This document shows positions 61,849 through 64,000 of a DNA stretch of 64,000 nucleotides, piece by piece (position 1 is the first letter of the stretch; each line of letters begins with the position of its first letter). The notes below the pieces were generated by a model. It was given only the letters and a program-made list of their open reading frames with translations. It was not told where the DNA came from and did no database searches. The stretch comes from Verrucomicrobiales bacterium. GTDB taxonomy: Bacteria > Verrucomicrobiota > Verrucomicrobiia > Verrucomicrobiales > V1-33. The stretch covers positions 1 through 64,000 of the forward strand of contig JAQGPJ010000061.1 in NCBI GenBank assembly GCA_028293125.1, in the 5' to 3' direction. Position numbers and translations under genes: made by a program.

Positions 61849-63873
61849 TCAATCCGTAATCACGCGCGGCGCGGGCGGGAGCGAATCCAGAAAAATCTTC
61901 CCGTAGCTCTTGGTCAGCACCCTCGGGTCGAGGATCACGGCGATGCCGTGGTCCCGCCGGGTACGGATGAGGCGGCCAATGCCCTGGCGCAGCTTCAGGA
62001 CCGCCTCGGGCACGGAGTATTCCGAAAAAGGATTGCCGCCCCGGTCCTCGATATACTCCAGCCGGGCCGCCGTCAGCGGGTGGTCCGGCACTGCAAACGG
62101 CAGGCGGGTGATGATCACATTCGAGAGGGATTCCCCGGGCACATCCACTCCGGTCCAAAAACTTTCGGTGCCGAAAAGCACGCTGCTGATGTCGTCCTTG
62201 AAGTCCTGCAGCAGCTGGTGGCGCGGGCGGCCCTTCCCCTGCACCAGCAGCGTCCAGTGGCGCTCCTGGCACCAGCTTTCCAGGCGCGCGGACATGGACT
62301 CCATCAGCCGGTAGCTGGTGAAAAGCACAAAGGCCCGGCCCTGCGACTGCTCCAGGAAATGCCGGATCCACTGCTCCAGCGCGGCCTCGTAGCCCGGGGA
62401 ATTTGGGTCCGGCAGGTGCCGCACGAGATGCAGGCGCATCTGATTTTCCCAGTCAAAGGGGCTGCCAATCTCCACGGCGCGGACCTTCTCCGCCCCGCAG
62501 CGGCGGCGGAAGTAGCGCAGATTGGGCTCGCCCGCGCCGAAGGTGGCGCTGGTCATGACACAGGTTTTGTGACCGCTGAAAAACAGCTGCCGCAGCAGCC
62601 CGCTGACATCCACCGGGGCGGCGTGCAGGCTGATATTCCGGTTTTCGATCCCACTGCGCTCCACCCAGTAAACGTGCCCCTCCCGCGACATGGTCAGAAA
62701 GGCCTCCAGTTCCGCCCGCAGACCGCTGACGCGGCGGCCCATCTCCGTGATTTCCGCCACCCCGCTGTCCGCCGCCTCCTTGTCATCCGTCACCTTCCGC
62801 ACACATTCCACCACCTCCTGCAGCGGCCCGTGCAGGATGTTCTCCACCAGCCCCCCCGTCCGCACGCGGAACTCCCGTCCCGCCGGCCCGAACCGGGCGG
62901 CGTCCCGCACGGCGGCGAAAAACGTCTCCATGTGCTCCTGCAGCCGGGTGGAGGCCAGCACCCCCTCCACGCTTTTGGCCTGGGCGAAGAGCCCTTTCTG
63001 GGTGCGGGGGTTGTAAAGCCGGTTCAGGTCAAATTTCAAGCCCGCCTGGGAGACATGCAGGCCCAGCTGCTTCGCGGCCACATTCTCCAGGGTGTGGGCC
63101 TCGTCGAGCACCACGAAGTCATTGGGAAACAGGAATCCCTCGCCCTCCACCCCCAGCTCCTCCTGGGCGGAGAGCATGGTGAAGAAAAGCGTGTGGTTCA
63201 GCACCACCATCTCCGCCTCCGCCGCCCGCCGGCGGGCGTTCTGGTAAAAACAGCCGCTCTCCGGTCCGCAGGAGCGCGGAGTGCAGGCATGGGGCTCGCT
63301 GCACACCTGCGACCAGACATTCGGCGAGGGCGTGAAGTTGAGATCGCTGAGCGTGCCGTCCTCCGTCAGGCCGCGCCATTTCCAAAGGGCGCGCACTTCC
63401 TCGTGCTCGGCGGTGCTGAACAGATCGGAGGTGCCGCGCATGGCGCGCGAAAGCCGCTGCGGGCACAGGTAGTTCGCCCGCCCCTTCAGCAGCACCGCCG
63501 TGAAGGGGTGCGGCAGCAGCTTCTGCACGATGGGGATGTCCTTGGCGATGAGCTGCTCCTGGAGATTAATGGTGTGCGTGGAGACCACCGCCTTGCGCTT
63601 TTCCCGATGGGCGGTCAGGGCCGCCGGCAGCAGGTACGCCAGAGACTTGCCCACCCCCGTGCCCGCCTCAATGATCACGGCACGCCTTTTTTCCAGCGCC
63701 TGCCCCACCTCCACCGCCATGCGCTGCTGGCCGGAGCGGTATTCGAAGTCAGGGGACCTCGACAGCAGCCCGGTTTCAGAAAAGGCCTCGTGCATTTCCA
63801 GCGCCAGTCCGGAAAGCGCCTCCGGCGGCGGCGTGTTGTCCCGCGCCGCCCCGGCCTGGGGCGGGTCCGGCAT
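61849..63873 (-). CDS. DinG/XPD-like ATP-dependent DNA helicase with iron-sulfur cluster
   Basis: A 674-residue SF2 helicase of the DinG/YoaA group, which unwinds DNA 5'-3' and removes R-loops or damaged structures. Visible motifs: Walker A EAGTGVGKS, motif Ia VVSTHTINLQEQL, the Cys set for an iron-sulfur cluster (NYLCPQR, then CSEPHACTPRSCGPESGC), DEAH box VVLDEAHTLENVA, motif V FWTGVDVPGE and motif VI RQGIGRLIRTRRD. Length fits DinG (about 700). The ATG at 63873 is preferred to a GTG 17 codons upstream. It may be complete in the window, but a longer N-terminal form cannot be excluded. Confidence 0.9.
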   Translation of the reverse strand: MPDPPQAGAARDNTPPPEALSGLALEMHEAFSETGLLSRSPDFEYRSGQQRMAVEVGQALEKRRAVIIEAGTGVGKSLAYLLPAALTAHREKRKAVVSTHTINLQEQLIAKDIPIVQKLLPHPFTAVLLKGRANYLCPQRLSRAMRGTSDLFSTAEHEEVRALWKWRGLTEDGTLSDLNFTPSPNVWSQVCSEPHACTPRSCGPESGCFYQNARRRAAEAEMVVLNHTLFFTMLSAQEELGVEGEGFLFPNDFVVLDEAHTLENVAAKQLGLHVSQAGLKFDLNRLYNPRTQKGLFAQAKSVEGVLASTRLQEHMETFFAAVRDAARFGPAGREFRVRTGGLVENILHGPLQEVVECVRKVTDDKEAADSGVAEITEMGRRVSGLRAELEAFLTMSREGHVYWVERSGIENRNISLHAAPVDVSGLLRQLFFSGHKTCVMTSATFGAGEPNLRYFRRRCGAEKVRAVEIGSPFDWENQMRLHLVRHLPDPNSPGYEAALEQWIRHFLEQSQGRAFVLFTSYRLMESMSARLESWCQERHWTLLVQGKGRPRHQLLQDFKDDISSVLFGTESFWTGVDVPGESLSNVIITRLPFAVPDHPLTAARLEYIEDRGGNPFSEYSVPEAVLKLRQGIGRLIRTRRDHGIAVILDPRVLTKSYGKIFLDSLPPAPRVITD

Positions 63874-64000
63874 GATGACCTCCAATTCCGGCGGCAGTCG
63901 GCTTTCCACCCTTCGAAGGAACACCCGCCGCGCCCGCCGTCAATCCGGGAACTGGCGATCGGCTCCCTTCCGCGCACCCGATTCTCCGCCCCGGCGGCCT
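63874..64000. other. Right end, no feature recognised
   Basis: About 130 bp upstream of the DinG-like gene; probably promoter or the GTG-extended N-terminus. Confidence 0.4.

Overview
This 64-kb window is GC-rich chromosomal DNA, almost certainly from a Verrucomicrobiota bacterium. Three things support this. A minus-strand operon (about 4.5-11.7 kb) matches the Akkermansia Amuc_1102-1098 pilus-like cluster in order and domain make-up. There are several PVC-superphylum signature families: a PVC-type 'membrane-bound dehydrogenase' with haem c, a PSCyt1/DUF1549/DUF1553 protein and a Tat-exported DUF1501 protein. There are also large secreted beta-rich proteins. I found no rRNA, tRNA, CRISPR array, integrase or insertion sequence.

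Layout. 0-4.1 kb: small membrane protein, RNase D, Rho and dephospho-CoA kinase, all on the minus strand. 4.4-11.7 kb: pilus operon (OB-fold-type 1102 homologue, PilM-PilN fusion, PilO-like Amuc_1100 homologue, PilP-position protein, PilQ-like secretin), with an intrinsic terminator at its end and a terminator-like hairpin in its leader. 11.9-21.1 kb: giant secreted cytochrome/dehydrogenase, membrane-anchored thermonuclease, YebC, and a three-repeat LamG-like surface protein. 21.4-29.2 kb: a sensor kinase with extracytoplasmic lectin-like modules, a PSD1-type cytochrome protein carrying the same module, a DUF1501 protein, and a NarL-type regulator with a Pro/Ala-rich insert in its receiver domain. 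29.6-33.8 kb: a HIT-PLD nuclease-SF2 helicase-LexA-like peptidase fusion and a zinc-finger protein. 33.9-42.6 kb: an MFS exporter, then a predicted envelope acylation cluster (ketosynthase, ketosynthase-like protein without its Cys, AMP ligase, SGNH-like protein, MBOAT). 42.8-51.7 kb: a lamin-tail/Ig surface protein, TrpD, an amino-acid-permease/hybrid histidine kinase fusion and RNase HIII. 52.4-57.2 kb: dihydrolipoamide acyltransferase E2, formate-tetrahydrofolate ligase and an MFS carrier. 57.2-64 kb: a decayed Calx-beta gene, a lipoprotein, a histidine-rich metal-permease pair, a degenerate GxxExxY protein and a DinG-like helicase.

The most interesting material is: (1) the four-module helicase whose C-terminus keeps a LexA-type Ala-Gly bond exactly 34 residues before the catalytic Ser, with paired palindromes just upstream of the gene; (2) the predicted acyl-chain building, activation and transfer cluster; (3) the transporter-kinase fusion; (4) a sensory module shared between a kinase and the neighbouring cytochrome protein; (5) several families of intergenic inverted arrays built from about 7-bp units, often nested, mostly at gene ends.

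Start codons were chosen by eye. Many upstream TTG/GTG extensions were trimmed to the first ATG that precedes a plausible N-terminus. All function calls come from motif recognition, not from database searches.
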